From the NCBI GenBank assembly GCA_002794785.1, contig NBBA01000014.1:558001-622000 (forward strand): a stretch of 64,000 nt of DNA, read 5' to 3'. Source of the DNA: Coniferiporia sulphurascens (taxonomy: Eukaryota > Basidiomycota > Agaricomycetes > Hymenochaetales > Hymenochaetaceae). The notes below the pieces were generated by a model, which did no database searches, was not told the DNA's origin, and saw nothing but the letters and a program-made list of their open reading frames with translations. Numbering within the stretch: the stretch's first letter is position 1; every line of letters begins with the position of its first letter. Made by a program: the position numbers and the translations under genes. This document shows, piece by piece, positions 1-11,354 of this stretch.

Positions 1-1839
1 GATATATTCAGCTCGTCATCATCTATTATTGCACTCCCGCAGGTATTTAACCCACTGCTAAATTCTACTTTTACGAGTTCACAAGCTTAAAAATCGTGTC
101 TTTGCAGATTGGCGATGCTCTCGGGTTCAGCGCATCCGAGCTGCAGTGGGTTGTGGCCGCATACACGTTGACGTTCGCGTCCTTCCAGCTTATTGGCGGA
201 AGACTCTCCGATATCTATCATCCCAAACCTGTTTTCATTGCAGGGTACGCAGTCGTCGGTCTCCTCAGTATCTTGTGCGCAGTCAGCAAGAATCCAATTA
301 TGCTCATAGTTTTCAGAGCAATACAAGGGATCGGTGCGTTACTTTCTGTCCCAAATTTATATTTCACTGTTTCCTTAGTGCTTTATTCTTCTATGTAGGA
401 GCGGCCCTCACAGTTCCACCAGCGATAGCGCTTACTGTGCAGTCCATTCCTGACCCTCAGGAACAGGCCCGAGCGCTCGCGGCGTTTGGTGTGTCAGGGG
501 CGACCGGCAGCTCTCTTGGGTTTGTTCTCGGCGGCGTCCTCACATCGCGTGTGAGTTGGGCATGGGGTACGCATGTTCCTAATTTGCAAGGGTTTAGTGC
601 TCACTTCCGAGAAATATCCTCGTAGTGTATTATTTGGTTGCGATTGTAATCCTACCCTTGTGCGCACTCTCAGTCCTCGTGTTGCCAGATCACGAGTCAA
701 ACGAAGAAGATGTCAGTAAAAGCCGTCGCATTGACATGCCCGGCGTATTTACATTGACAATCGGTCTCATCCTCTTCGTGTTTGCTATCTCCGAAGCTAG
801 CCACACTGGTAAGCCAACTTTGTCGTCCAGTTCAAGGCCACCTTTATATCATTGTTATGGATATGTTTTTATAGGATGGGGTAAACCACAAATCATTGTC
901 ACACTGATCTTCTCCGTCGTGTTTATACTTGCCTTCTTCCTTGTCGAGTGCAAGGTCCAGGACCCTGCAGTGCCTCCAAGTACTTGGTTCGTCCCGAACG
1001 TCATCCCCCTTTTTATATATTCGCTCAGGTTCGTCAGACAAGCTCTGCAAGATATACTGTAAAGATGACGACCGTATATCACTTGCAGCGTATACTGGTA
1101 CTTGTATGGTTCAGAGCTTCAGATCGTTGAGATATTTCAGGTGTGCAGATACCCACCAGGTTTTTCCTTTAACAATTCGCCTTACAAGACTGTTACATCA
1201 GGATTTGTTCGGCTGGTCACCATTAAAATCGTCCTTGTACTGTATTCCCATCGGCGTCGTCGGTATGATCTCTTCGTACCTAACAGGATCGTACGGCTCG
1301 TATCTCCCCCAGAAGGTCCTGCTTCCCTTCGGGGAGATTTTTATGGGGGTGGGTGCCGTGCTTTTCGCGCTTGCCGACAGCCCAGAAAAGTATTGGAGTC
1401 ATGTCCTCCCAGGGATGATCATAGGTATGTTTGGAACGGCTATCTCTTACGTGGGCGTTAGTGTCGCAATCATGGCAAGCGCAAGGAAAGGAGAAGAGGT
1501 AAGTTTATTGACGACACACTAAATGATACAATGTCACTAGACTCATTCAACGTCCATTGTCTCACAGGGTGTGGTAGGCGCACTGGTAAATACATCTTTC
1601 CAACTTGGTGCTACCATCGGGCTAGCGAGTAAGTCTTCTCCCTGTTTGCTTTATTAATCTTTGAAGAGACGGCTGACAGTGCTTTTACAGTAATGACCTC
1701 TATCCAGCTTGGTGTTAACAAGGACCTGCCCGTCGATGCTGACATACAATTGCAATTTGCTGGATACGCAGACACGTTCTGGAGTCTTTTTGGCTTGAAT
1801 GTATTGATGGTTATTATTTCTGTTGTTTTCGTCAGATGA
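1..1839 (+). CDS. MFS transporter, DHA2-like, 5' partial (tandem copy 1)
   Basis: This is a multi-exon gene whose start lies before the window; the first bases (1-42) are the end of an exon and the next exon begins at 108. The protein keeps the typical early MFS segments: a membrane helix with ELQWVVAAYTLTFAS, then the loop GGRLSDIYHPKP and the RAIQGIGA helix. Further exons encode TVPPAIALTVQSIPDPQEQ, the WGKPQIIVTLIF helix, DLFGWSPLKSS and a last helix ending FVFVR-type, closed by TGA at 1837-1839. Introns could be placed by aligning it with the paralogue at 2563-4559; I found no frame lesion. The family (fungal DHA2 drug:H+ antiporters, including ATR1/low-affinity ammonium exporter relatives) works in the plasma membrane with 14 helices. 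The substrate cannot be read from the sequence. Confidence 0.88.
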
Positions 1840-2562
1840 TTTATCAGAAAACCAGGGTTGTATTAGACATCACAGCGATCGTCTCAGTTATGTAGAAATA
1901 TGTAGATCATATAGACCCAGTATAACTTAAGGTCCTTTGGACAATAGCCTTACAATAACTTAAGCACTGGCACTAGACCACATTATCCCATCGTCAGTCA
2001 GGAGGAGGTCGACAATGTACCGCCAGTGTACTTAAAACACGAAGCTGCCGCATGATCGAGTTACTTAGTTCTTGCTTACCATGACACCGGTTTGATTCCG
2101 TGTCTGTTCGGAGTGGACTTGCGTCTGCCCTTTTATCTCGGGTGCCAGTGCGTGTCATTAGAATCCGCAAGATACTTAACACGAGAGGGCCAAAAGGAGG
2201 CGCTGGAGTCCCGGTGGTGTCTCGCTGACGTACTCTTATCAGAACTGCGATTGTCATGCTCGCTTTAACTTGAAGTTGTACTTCACCGATACTGGAGCCG
2301 TACTTTTTGTGACTTTTTAAGGCATATATAGTCAGATATCCGCTTATTATGTTCAAAACTCCGACATTAGTAGTCTTTCTAAGCCATCCTAAAACCGACC
2401 GCACTTAGCACTTAGCATTTAAACATAACGGTGACTCTTTCACCAGCCACAGTCAGTAATATGTTCTTAGTATAAAACCTCCTCTCTCCCACCCATCTGC
2501 GCCAGACGAAGAAATAAGTTCCCATCTTTAATACTCTACTCTCCCCAACTGTGCCTCGCCTC
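1840..2562. other. Intergenic, MFS copy 1 to copy 2
   Basis: This holds the 3' flank of copy 1 and the promoter and leader of copy 2. I see no coding frame with splice support and no repeat. Confidence 0.6.
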
Positions 2563-4559
2563 ATGTCTTCTAGTAAGGAAAAGGATGCCGAAGACAGTTG
2601 CATACCCCAACCGTCACCGCAATCGACCGCTCGTACCATTGAAGTGGGAGCGGGGAAGGAGGCGCAGCTCGAACTCGGAGGGTCTGAACACCTTCCCCAG
2701 AAGACGGGTGTCAACGCTTTCAAAAATTTTCTGACCGTCCCCTTGCTTTGTTCGGCACAATTTCTCGACATATTCAGCTCCTCCTCGTCTATCATTGCAC
2801 TCCCGAAAGTATGATTCGTGCAGCCACACCTTCTGGTTGTGTTAACATAGCTAAAAATTGATGACATTGCAGATTGGAGACGCTCTCGGGTTTAGCGCTT
2901 CCGAGCTGCAGTGGGTTGTGGCAGCGTACACACTGACTTTCGCATCCTTCCTGCTCGTTGGCGGCCGCATTTCCGACATCTACAGCCCCAAGCCGGTCTT
3001 CCTCGTAGGGTATGCGATCGTCGGCGTCCTCAGTATCATATGTGCTGTCAGCGTAAACCCAATCATGCTCCTGGTTTTCAGAGCGATACAAGGGATTGGT
3101 ACGTTGCTGAGCTCTACTTCTCATATCCCATACCCTTCTTACGAGTGCCTCCCTCCCCTCCGATGTACAGGCGGAGCCCTTACAGTCCCTCCAGCAATAG
3201 CACTTATTGTACACACTGTTCCGGACCCTCAAGAGCAGTCACAAGCACTCGCAGCCTTTGGCGCGTCAGGTGCGGTGGGAAACGCAGTGGGATTCGTTCT
3301 CGGCGGCGTCCTCACTTCGCGAGTGAATTGGGCATGGGGTGCGTAAATCTTGAGACTCCGATTACTTTGTGCTCGTCTCTGAACGGCGCGGCACTTATGT
3401 AGTGTATTATCTAGCTGCGATCATGATTATCCCCCTTTGTGCACTCTCGTTCTACGTACTGCCAAACCACAAGTCAAATGGAGAACAGGCTGGCAAAAAG
3501 CGTCACGTAGACCTCCTCGGGGTGCTTACAATGACGGTCGGCCTTATTCTGTTTGTGTATGCCATCACCGATGCTAGCCACAGTGGTGAGTAACTTTATT
3601 ACTTGTCTTAGACACGCACTCGGGGGCCATCGTCAATGTCAACTTTCTTTCTTTCTAGGCTGGGGGAAACCACAGATCATTGTCACTTTGATTTTATCCG
3701 TTGTGTTTATTGTCGCCTTCTTCCTCGTAGAACGCAAAGTTCAGGATCCCGCTGTACCGCCGAGCACTTGGTTCGTCCAGAACGTCGTGCCACTATTCTT
3801 ATATTCACTTGGGTTCGTTTATATATTGAAAGTAAAGAAATTACTTGAACTGATTGCTCTGTCCTATCTTCTATAGCATATACTGGTTCGTGTATGGATC
3901 AGAGCTCCTGCTTGTCGAAGTATTTCAGGTAGGCAAGCCTTCACCTATCTGCCACTCATCATGCAGACGGATTTCTTTAGGATCTGTTCGGTTGGTCAGC
4001 TCTTAAAGCGTCCCTCCACTGCATCCCAATTGGCTTGTCCGGTGGAACCTCGTCATACTTCATGGGGACGTACGGTCCACGCCTTCCTCAGAAGTTTTTG
4101 CTTCCCTTCGGCCAGCTCTTCATGGGAACAGGCGTTTTGTTGTACGCGCTCGCCGATAGTCCGGAAAAGTACTGGAGCCATGTCCTTCCTGGGATGATCG
4201 TCGGAATGATGGGTGTGGCTATCGCGTACGTAGGCGTTAGTGTCACGATTATGAGAAGCGCAAGGAAAGGAGAGGAGGTGAGTCTGACGTTGGAATGGAC
4301 GTGGCACGCCACCAAAGCTGATTCAATGTTGACATTTACCACTGTGCAGGGCGTAGTAGGCGCACTTATGAACATTTCTTTCCAGCTTGGTGCTACCATA
4401 GGAATAGCGGGTGGGCCATTTTATCCTCCTCGACTGACGTCCAACGGCTTGATCGATATCCCCACAGTGATGACTTCAATCCAGCTCGGTGTCAACGACA
4501 AGCTGCCTGCCGACGCTGACAGCCACTCGCTGTTCGTGGGCTATGCAGATGCGTTCTGA
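2563..4559 (+). CDS. MFS transporter, DHA2-like (tandem copy 2, truncated C-terminus)
   Basis: This is a complete paralogue of the upstream gene. The start is the ATG at 2563 (MSSSKEK), followed by a roughly 60-residue polar N-terminus and a first helix ending SSSIIALPK just before a GTATGA intron. Later exons match copy 1 segment by segment: ELQWVVAAYTLTFAS, GGRISDIYSPKP, RAIQGIG, TVPPAIALIVHTVPDPQEQ, WGKPQIIVTLIL, LGIYWFVYGSELLL, DLFGWSALKAS, GYADAF. The frame stops at TGA 4557-4559, where copy 1 has TGG (Trp). The bases after it still encode a degenerate version of the last helix, so the product lacks helix 14. It is predicted to be an exporter of the ATR1-like DHA2 group; function after the truncation is doubtful. 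Head-to-tail order and shared intron positions show a local tandem duplication. Confidence 0.88.
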
Positions 4560-4614
4560 TGTCTTCTCGGCTTTCACGGGTTGATGGCCGTTGTCTCCAT
4601 TGTCTTCGTTAGAT
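4560..4614 (+). pseudogene. Unread remnant of the last MFS helix
   Basis: Read in the same frame past the TGA, this stretch gives CLLGFHGLMAVVSIVFVR and then a TAA at 4612-4614. It aligns without gaps to the C-terminus of copy 1 (SLFGLNVLMVIISVVFVR, then TGA). The coding tail is therefore still present but no longer translated unless the stop is read through. Confidence 0.8.
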
Positions 4615-4923
4615 AACTCGCCAAATAATTGAGGATATCCGACAATTTAGGTGTCAGCAACTTGTCGATTCCCTTCGTATGGTTGTACATAGACTTGCAG
4701 CTTCCGATGAGGCAAATTTTAGACCCAAAATTAGAAGACATCCCACCGCTTTTTCTTGCATTAATCGAAGTAGAAATAGATAGTGCATTAATATTAATAT
4801 GCCGTAATCATCATCCCGTCAGAGACAGTAAATTGCGCTGTCATGCTGAGTCCGATTGAAGTCATTGCAAATTCCAGTTGCCGTCGGACCCGAACGTTCC
4901 GTGTCGCAAGGCTGCATACAAGT

Positions 4924-6298
4924 CTATTTCCCGCGGCGCTGGTTCTGGTTTCGATCTCGCGGTCGCCTGGTATGATCACCCGACCGCTCCTGGCCCCCAT
5001 TCTGAGAGTTATTTGTCTTAATTATTGGCTTTTGGCTGAATAGAACACCGGAGAGGGAAATCGCCTTTGAAGCGGGCGGAGCGGGTGGCGGACTGGAAGC
5101 CTTTGAGATGGCTGGCTCGCTGAGAGGTTTGGGGACGGATGACTGGCTGAGAGGCTTCGAGATGGGAGTCGAATCAGGAGACTTTGAGGCAGGTGGAAGA
5201 TTGGAAGGCTCTTCGTCAAAGTCCGGGCGAGCCCATACCGGGATAAGACGTCCTGGCTTGGACGTGGACGGTCTAGCCTTCATGAGCTCGCCCCCAAGGA
5301 TAAAACCTTCGGATATATGTTCATCGGGTATTTCGGATGTATCCGGGACAGAAGGCGTGTTCAACAGAGCTTTGATTCTCGCCATGGACGAATTTGCGTG
5401 TCCAGTGTACGGCAAATCCTCAGGTTCGGGTAGTGATCTGGACGAAGAGAAAGAAAGATCCGAGCGCGTGAGCTGCTTTTTGCGTGTCTCGCCAATAGGG
5501 GCCCGCGTGGGCTTCTTTGTTGCGGAGTAATCATTCCGATTCTCAGAAGCATCAGGCTCGTCCCACTGCTGCTCGATCAAAGCGGCCTTTGTGTTTATCC
5601 TGGAAAGCCCATGTCGCAAAAGTCTGATGAGAGTAGTATACGGCAAACGATACACCTCCAGGGTTGGGTGAATCACGTATGTCCAGTCTAAAATTTTAAG
5701 CATGTTAGACACATCTACTTCATTTCGTCGAGTACCATTGTGACAGGACAGCACCTTGTAAGACCCACCCCTCACCAAACTCCTCGGAATCACTAAGAAT
5801 CAGTCTTTCCCTCCCACTTGGGTCTGAATCCACCTTTTCTACCGTTGCGCCACGCGTAACAATCAGCGAAAGCGCCGTCTTCAACCTGTTCCTTATTTTC
5901 GCGCGCACAACGGACGACTTGTGCACCTTCTTCGCGACAACATGCATAAGTGCCATATTCAGCGTCCGCCCGGGCCCCTCCAGCTTCCCGTCTATACCAT
6001 AGATAGATTCATGAGCCGGTATGTAAGGCGGACTCGGAGCCGGCTGCGGAGGTTTGAGAAGCAGCGCTTTAGGGAAGGCGCGTATGGTCAGCGCGAACGA
6101 CTCAAAGTACGGGAACTTTTTCATAAGAAATTTGGGCGATTTCCGAGCCCATGGATGCGATGGGTTCACGACCACATCATTGCTAGAGGCCTGGCCGGGG
6201 TTAATAAGTCTCGTGAAGTTTCCAGGGGTTGTGCGTTTATACTGCAATCCAAGACCAGTGTCAGCAGTGGTATTACCGATGAACGAATACACCAACAT
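4924..6298 (-). CDS. RNase P protein (RnpA)-like protein with disordered basic tail
   Basis: Two exons, 6298-5776 and 5717-4924, join across a GTGAGG...AAG intron in phase 1 to give 438 residues. The middle of the protein reads ALMHVVAKKVHKSSVVRAKIRNRLKTAL in two overlapping segments (HVVAKKVHKSSVVR and AKIRNRLKTAL). It is followed about 30 residues later by DWTYVIHPTLEVYRLPY and TLIRLLRHGL. This order matches bacterial RnpA (VSKKVGKAVVRNRxKR, then DIVVIARPxxxxLxxxxL). The last roughly 220 residues are Pro/Ser-rich, ending with a basic RRPRDRNQNQRRGK. The start is uncertain: an in-frame TAA sits directly before the ATG at 6298, but another ATG at 6378 could be joined by a short intron ending TTGCAG. 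The RNase P link is my inference from motif order; a mitochondrial RNA or ribosome role would fit. Confidence 0.6.
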
Positions 6299-6635
6299 TT
6301 AAATAACCTAGACGTCCAGCCTTGGGTAGATTTTGCAGCTGGAGGGGTTTGTTCATGAGGTTTCCGTGGTCCGGACAATTTGGTAAAAGCTCGAGGCTAG
6401 ACTGCTAGTAGTACTAGTACAGCTAACGTTACGGTAAAAGCTACGGCGCGCGTAAGAAATATTTGTGACCTTTCTGTGTCACACGGCTCTGGGCTGTAGT
6501 GATAGCCCGTTTGGTGGTAACAGCAGACGGAACGCGCAAGCTAACCACAAATCCAATGAAAAACTCTCTTATAAAGGGTATCCCAGAACGGACTCGGAGT
6601 CAACATCGATAATACGACAAAATCCAGCGTAGACA

Positions 6636-8711
6636 TCACATCCGCCACAGTCGCGATCCTCTGCACATCCACGTAACAAGGCACAGACCGAAAGAATACG
6701 CCGACAGAACGAGCATCGCAGTAGTGTCGGATGCATACATCGTCGACATAGAGAGGTTAATCAGCCCAGTGGCGACATTAGCCTTTTTAGACCCCCGCAC
6801 GATGAGTTGGATCGTGTTGGTTAGCCCCCATTTTGTGGTTTGTATAAAATATAGAGATAAAGCTCACAAGCAAGAACAACGCAAGCCCGTTGAGGTTGAT
6901 TGCTTCGAGGAGTATAGGCGCCGTCGGCTTCGGTTTGAGGCCGAACTCCTTGCTCGACGTGGTATCTGCTGCCGTAGAAGGCTGTAGTCGATCACTCTGG
7001 CCCTCCCAGCCCTTGTTAATTGATGCCGGTGAGATCAATGTGTCCAGAAGGAGGTAGCACATAATGAACGTGGTATTAAAAGCGGCCATCCATATGACAT
7101 AAGGGAAATTGGACTGTTAAAGAGAATGCGATAAAAATTCATAAGTCAGTGAGTGCGTAACTGCAGCATGAAGGAATCGGACGAACCAGCCGTCTCGATA
7201 CCCCGCCCCCGATGTTCGCCAAATAGCACAGACCAAGACATATCCACCATAACGTCGCATACGAGAATAGTTCGATGATTGTCTTTGAATTCTGTCTTTG
7301 CTGCTGCTTACTCCCTTGACGGTTGCTCGATGCCTCAGAAGAAGAGGTAGAGGGGCCACCGTGAAGACGCTGACGTAGTCTATTTTGCTGCCTGCGGAAG
7401 TCCGAAGGAGATGATGGAAGGAGTACCGTACCCGTCGACAGCCCAAGTAGGTGAATCGCAAGGTAACCTGAATACGAGGCAACGCATTTAGCTGTAAAGT
7501 AGCATGGACAGGTATGGAACGAACCTGTAAGAGACACAAGGCCCTCTTTATTTGCGCTCAATAAATTTACGCGAGGAGCATTCAGAGCGTAGTGCTGCAA
7601 CGGCGTAAACGACAAACCAATTTGGTGCGCTGCAATTGAGCGAGGTCAGGATTCATCCGGATGAAATGATTGACTAAGCCAACGGACACAAGGCAACCAA
7701 GAATCCCAGCAATGATATGGGCAAACGAACTATTGCTGGATGAAGGGCCACTTGAAGGATCGGGAGTAGCGCAAGTGTGAAGAAAAAATTCCAATGCGTC
7801 CCGTATTCTGATTCGTGCTCCTAAAACCGTCGAGTAAGTAAACAGCATACGCCACTACAAGGATCGACCGGGGTACGAAACTGGGTACTCCGTTCCTTTA
7901 ACCGATATGACGCGAATCACTCCGAGGAAGAAGACTGGCAGCATTTTCTTGACTATTGTGATCAGCTTCGACGAAGCGGGCGCAGTGAGGTAAGCTGGGT
8001 CTTTCAAGATGGGTATCGCGGAGACCACGCCTTGAGAGAACACAAACGAGCCGACGCCGAGGTCCATCTGGCTTTGTTAACCACATTTACAACAGTTGTA
8101 GCAAGGAAAATAGCCTACTAATGAAACTCCGAAGGTCTCGCATTTGGCCAAAGAGCGGGGGAAGACAGGGAAATCGACTGCGAAGATAGCCAGAAATGTC
8201 ATGAGGAGCATGTGAGACCGGTACACAGTCAGTGAGGGAAGAGGATTTATGACTGTGCGAGATACGAGAGGCGCTGCCTGTGAAGGACCAGCACCCGCAG
8301 AAGTGTCGACCGGAGGAAAGGGTGACGGTGCTCTCGAAATCCCAATCGGCGAGAGCGGAGGCGGGTCGTATCTCTTAGAGGGTACAACCCGGAGCAGAGC
8401 AATCGGAATGACGAGAAGACAGCAGAGTACAAGAGGTATTTCCGCGAAAATCGTCATCGACAGAAGAAGAGGCAAGACTAGCAGCGTCCACTCCGACACG
8501 AGTAATAGAGGTCTGGGCACCGCGAAACGCGCCCGTACCTGCGCATGGAGAGCAATGGAGCACTTCGTAGATCTTTTGAATACCGCGCAAGTAGAGGAAA
8601 AGTTGGAATGCGCACTATTGCAACAGCAGAAACGAGGTTGATGTGAGTTATCGTCGAGCCAGTCGAGCCTGAGACAAAAGCTTCCTTAGACGCTTTGTAG
8701 TTATTCTCCAT
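6636..8711 (-). CDS. GWT1: GPI-anchored wall transfer protein 1 (inositol acyltransferase)
   Basis: GWT1 acylates the inositol of GlcN-phosphatidylinositol in the ER membrane, an early step of GPI-anchor synthesis. Eight exons can be placed (8711-8616, 8538-8119, 8067-7882, 7820-7688, 7629-7525, 7467-7187, 7113-6868, 6782-6636), giving 537 residues with all phases consistent. Hallmarks in order: [18 protein letters not shown] at the N-terminus, [15 protein letters not shown] joined to [24 protein letters not shown] joined to [62 protein letters not shown], and [16 protein letters not shown] near the end. A polar Ser/Gln loop after RLHGG sits between helices. It is divergent from the F-box gene with 253 bases between the two starts. 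Confidence 0.95.
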
Positions 8712-8964
8712 TTTTGACGCAATGTAGTGTCTGTGCGGGACGATTTGATACTATGAACGAGAGACGAGAAACGTGTGCATAACCATTCAATCAAAGAGCT
8801 TTCGTTTGGCCAACTTGGCGTTTCGAAATTAGTGACCGCAATTATTGCCGAAATCACGTGACCGAGAAATTACAACACACGTCCTAAATCAAGCTTAACT
8901 GTAACCTTGGGTCTTAATCACCTTGCACGAGTGTAACCCATACTTCATCCCGACCACGACCAAT
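8712..8964. promoter_or_regulatory. Shared bidirectional promoter region, GWT1 / F-box gene
   Basis: Two ATGs point away from each other across 253 bases, so both promoters must lie here or overlap the leaders. No clear TATA box is visible. Confidence 0.5.
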
Positions 8965-10733
8965 ATGCGGCCAGACGACTTCGTGAACATCCTCGAAATC
9001 GATGAGATTTTGCGCACATTCCTCCAGTTCTGCGACAAGCCGACGTTGGCGCGTCTGGCGCGCTCGAGCAAGCTTTTCTGCGACCCCGCACTCGACGTGC
9101 TCTGGGAGAACCTCGAGTCATTCTCGCACCTCTTGAAGTTATTCCCGAAGGAGATCATTTCCTGGGGACCGTCCGACTCTTCGCCGATGCTAAAACCTGT
9201 AAGACTCAGAGTTCTATCTTTCACTGTGGCGCATCTCCGCTGATGCCTAGGACAGACTGTGAATCATCTCATAGTGCCGCGTGACTGGAAAAGATTCGAA
9301 TCCTACGCGCGTCGCGTTAAAAGCTGGAGTCCAGAGGACCTGACTTACATCGAGGAGCCCGTCGTAGATCACATTGCTTTCGGCCGTAACCCAGATTACA
9401 TACTTCCGCGACTCACGCACCTTGAGGTCACAGCGAAAACGGTCTCGAGTGTGCATCTGCAGACGCTCATATTATGTCCATCGCTCGAGTCGGTCACAGT
9501 ATGGGTGAGTCCGCATCTCTTGAGCTAATGCATTATGGGATGTTCTTAGTAGTGGTCCTATAGAACCTAGAACCTGGCATATGGGCGACCCGCGCGATGA
9601 ACGCGTTTTTTCGTACCCTTGCGGACCGGGCGTCTAATCTGCGCAAACTCACGGTACACTGGGGCGAGGGTGCAGGGACTCTGCCGTTTGTAGATGGCCT
9701 TTCGGACGTATTCTCGCAGGAGCACTCCTCCCTGAACTCGGTCAACCTTTGGTCCCCCGAGTGCGTAGATGCCAAGGGGTTCGCTCTCCTGGCAAAGCTG
9801 CCGTGCCTGACAACGTTACACCTTAATTTAACAAACATTGACGACGTCTATGTGCTCTGCTCTGAAGTCAAGGACAGGTCCAATGCTTTCCCTTCACTGA
9901 ACAATCTATTCTTGGCTGGTCTGGTTGAGGAGTTTCCCAAGATGCTGCGTTTTTTCGCGAACTCGCTTGGAATGACTAGTCTTGGCTTCAGCGTTCGGGA
10001 GTACCCTACATCGAAACAATTGCTACAGCTTTCCAACTCCGTGGCTTCGAACTTCCCCCGTCTGCGAATTTTGCAGTTAAATGCACCAAAGGAAGAGATC
10101 AACACACAGCTCGCAAATAGGAACTATCTCGCGAACCAGGACCATTACCAGCACGATTTGGCCGTGCTGCAGCCTTTGCTATCAATACGGAGCCTGGTAG
10201 CGTTACATCTCGAAATCGGTGTACCATTATATCTGACAGACACAGACCTGTGTGTGATTGGCACTGCGTGGCCGGCAATCGAGGTGCTCGACTTGTGCTC
10301 GGATCCACATTGCGAACGCTCGCGTTCTATGCAACCGACAGCTTCGATACACGGTTTACTCGCGGTTGCAGGCGTGTGCCCCGCGCTACAACGACTGGGA
10401 CTTTTTGTTGACTGCACAGTCGGACTCACGCAAGACGTTCTCGAGAGCACGGGTGTCGTGTCGCGCTCGCTCGTCAGCCTGGATGTTGGGCGCTCGTGGG
10501 TCGTCGACCCGCCGCTTATCGCGGCACTCCTGAGCGGCGTGTTCCCTGCACTCAAGGTATTTCAATGGGCGGGAATGGACAGCACAGACTCGTGGGCAAG
10601 TGACGACGTCGTTGGGCATACAGCCAATTGGCGCCAGGTATTCGACTTGCTTCCGGTTTTTCGGGCAGTCCGGGCGAACGAGCGTCGCGCCCAGTGTGTG
10701 GAAGTCAACGAAGCTGGGATGAATGTGGACTGA
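8965..10733 (+). CDS. F-box protein with LRR-like C-terminal region
   Basis: Three exons (8965-9198, 9256-9504, 9564-10733), with GTAAGA and GTGAGT donors, give 550 residues. The start chosen is the ATG of MRPDDFVNIL; an ATG 42 bases upstream is in frame but adds an atypical leader. Residues about 10-50 (ILRTFLQFCDKPTLARLARSSK, then LDVLWENL) have the pattern of agaricomycete F-box domains. The rest repeats leucine-rich strands such as LTHLEVTAK, LTTLHLNLTN, LRILQLNAP and IEVLDLCSD, as expected for a substrate-recruiting solenoid. In the family such proteins are adaptors of SCF ubiquitin ligases. The target is unknown; agaricomycetes carry hundreds of these genes. Confidence 0.85.
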
Positions 10734-11354
10734 TATACCGGTAATCCGCAAATATTCCGGCAGTTCACCCGAATGATGCTCGTTCTGTCCGGTACACGAG
10801 GCTGTTATCGAGCAGGCGCTCCCATCTCACTTTTATCCCCAGGGATCTGGACTATTCTGGGACTGTTCGTCCGGATCCCCCATTCCCGGCGGTGTCAGCC
10901 AAATACACGTTTGCAAAAATACCCCCGGGTGGCCTGACACGGCAGACGGCGTCATCCGCTTTGTGCCGTTCTGCCGCTTGGATCACCTGTGCCTTGGATT
11001 ATTCTCTTCTTTCTCGTCATGTTGTGCCTGTTGCGTGCTCTTCTTGTACAATTGTAGTATGTATGTGTAATGACCTAGTGTATGGAATAAACGGCTTTCT
11101 CTCGGTCGACGCGGGGGAGAACGGGGAGTGTGGCCGGCCTGACCAGCGTTCGTTCGGCACACGTGGCGGATTAGGAGCCGCCGCGGCTGCTGTGTAAGGG
11201 ATACAAGTGACGATCATGTCTTGCTCGGCAAGCTGAATCAAGTTGCCCTGGGGGTCCTCGATGGGCGCCGTCTTTATTCATCTCCTTATCCATTCCAGCG
11301 ATACACTCTTTACATTCCTGAAGATCTGGCGGCCACCCCGCCCCCTAGTGTGCC
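10734..11354. other. Intergenic
   Basis: 3' flank of the F-box gene and promoter of the NT-C2 gene. A short CG-rich stretch with GCCGCCGCGG (near 11178) is present; otherwise nothing recognisable. Confidence 0.5.
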
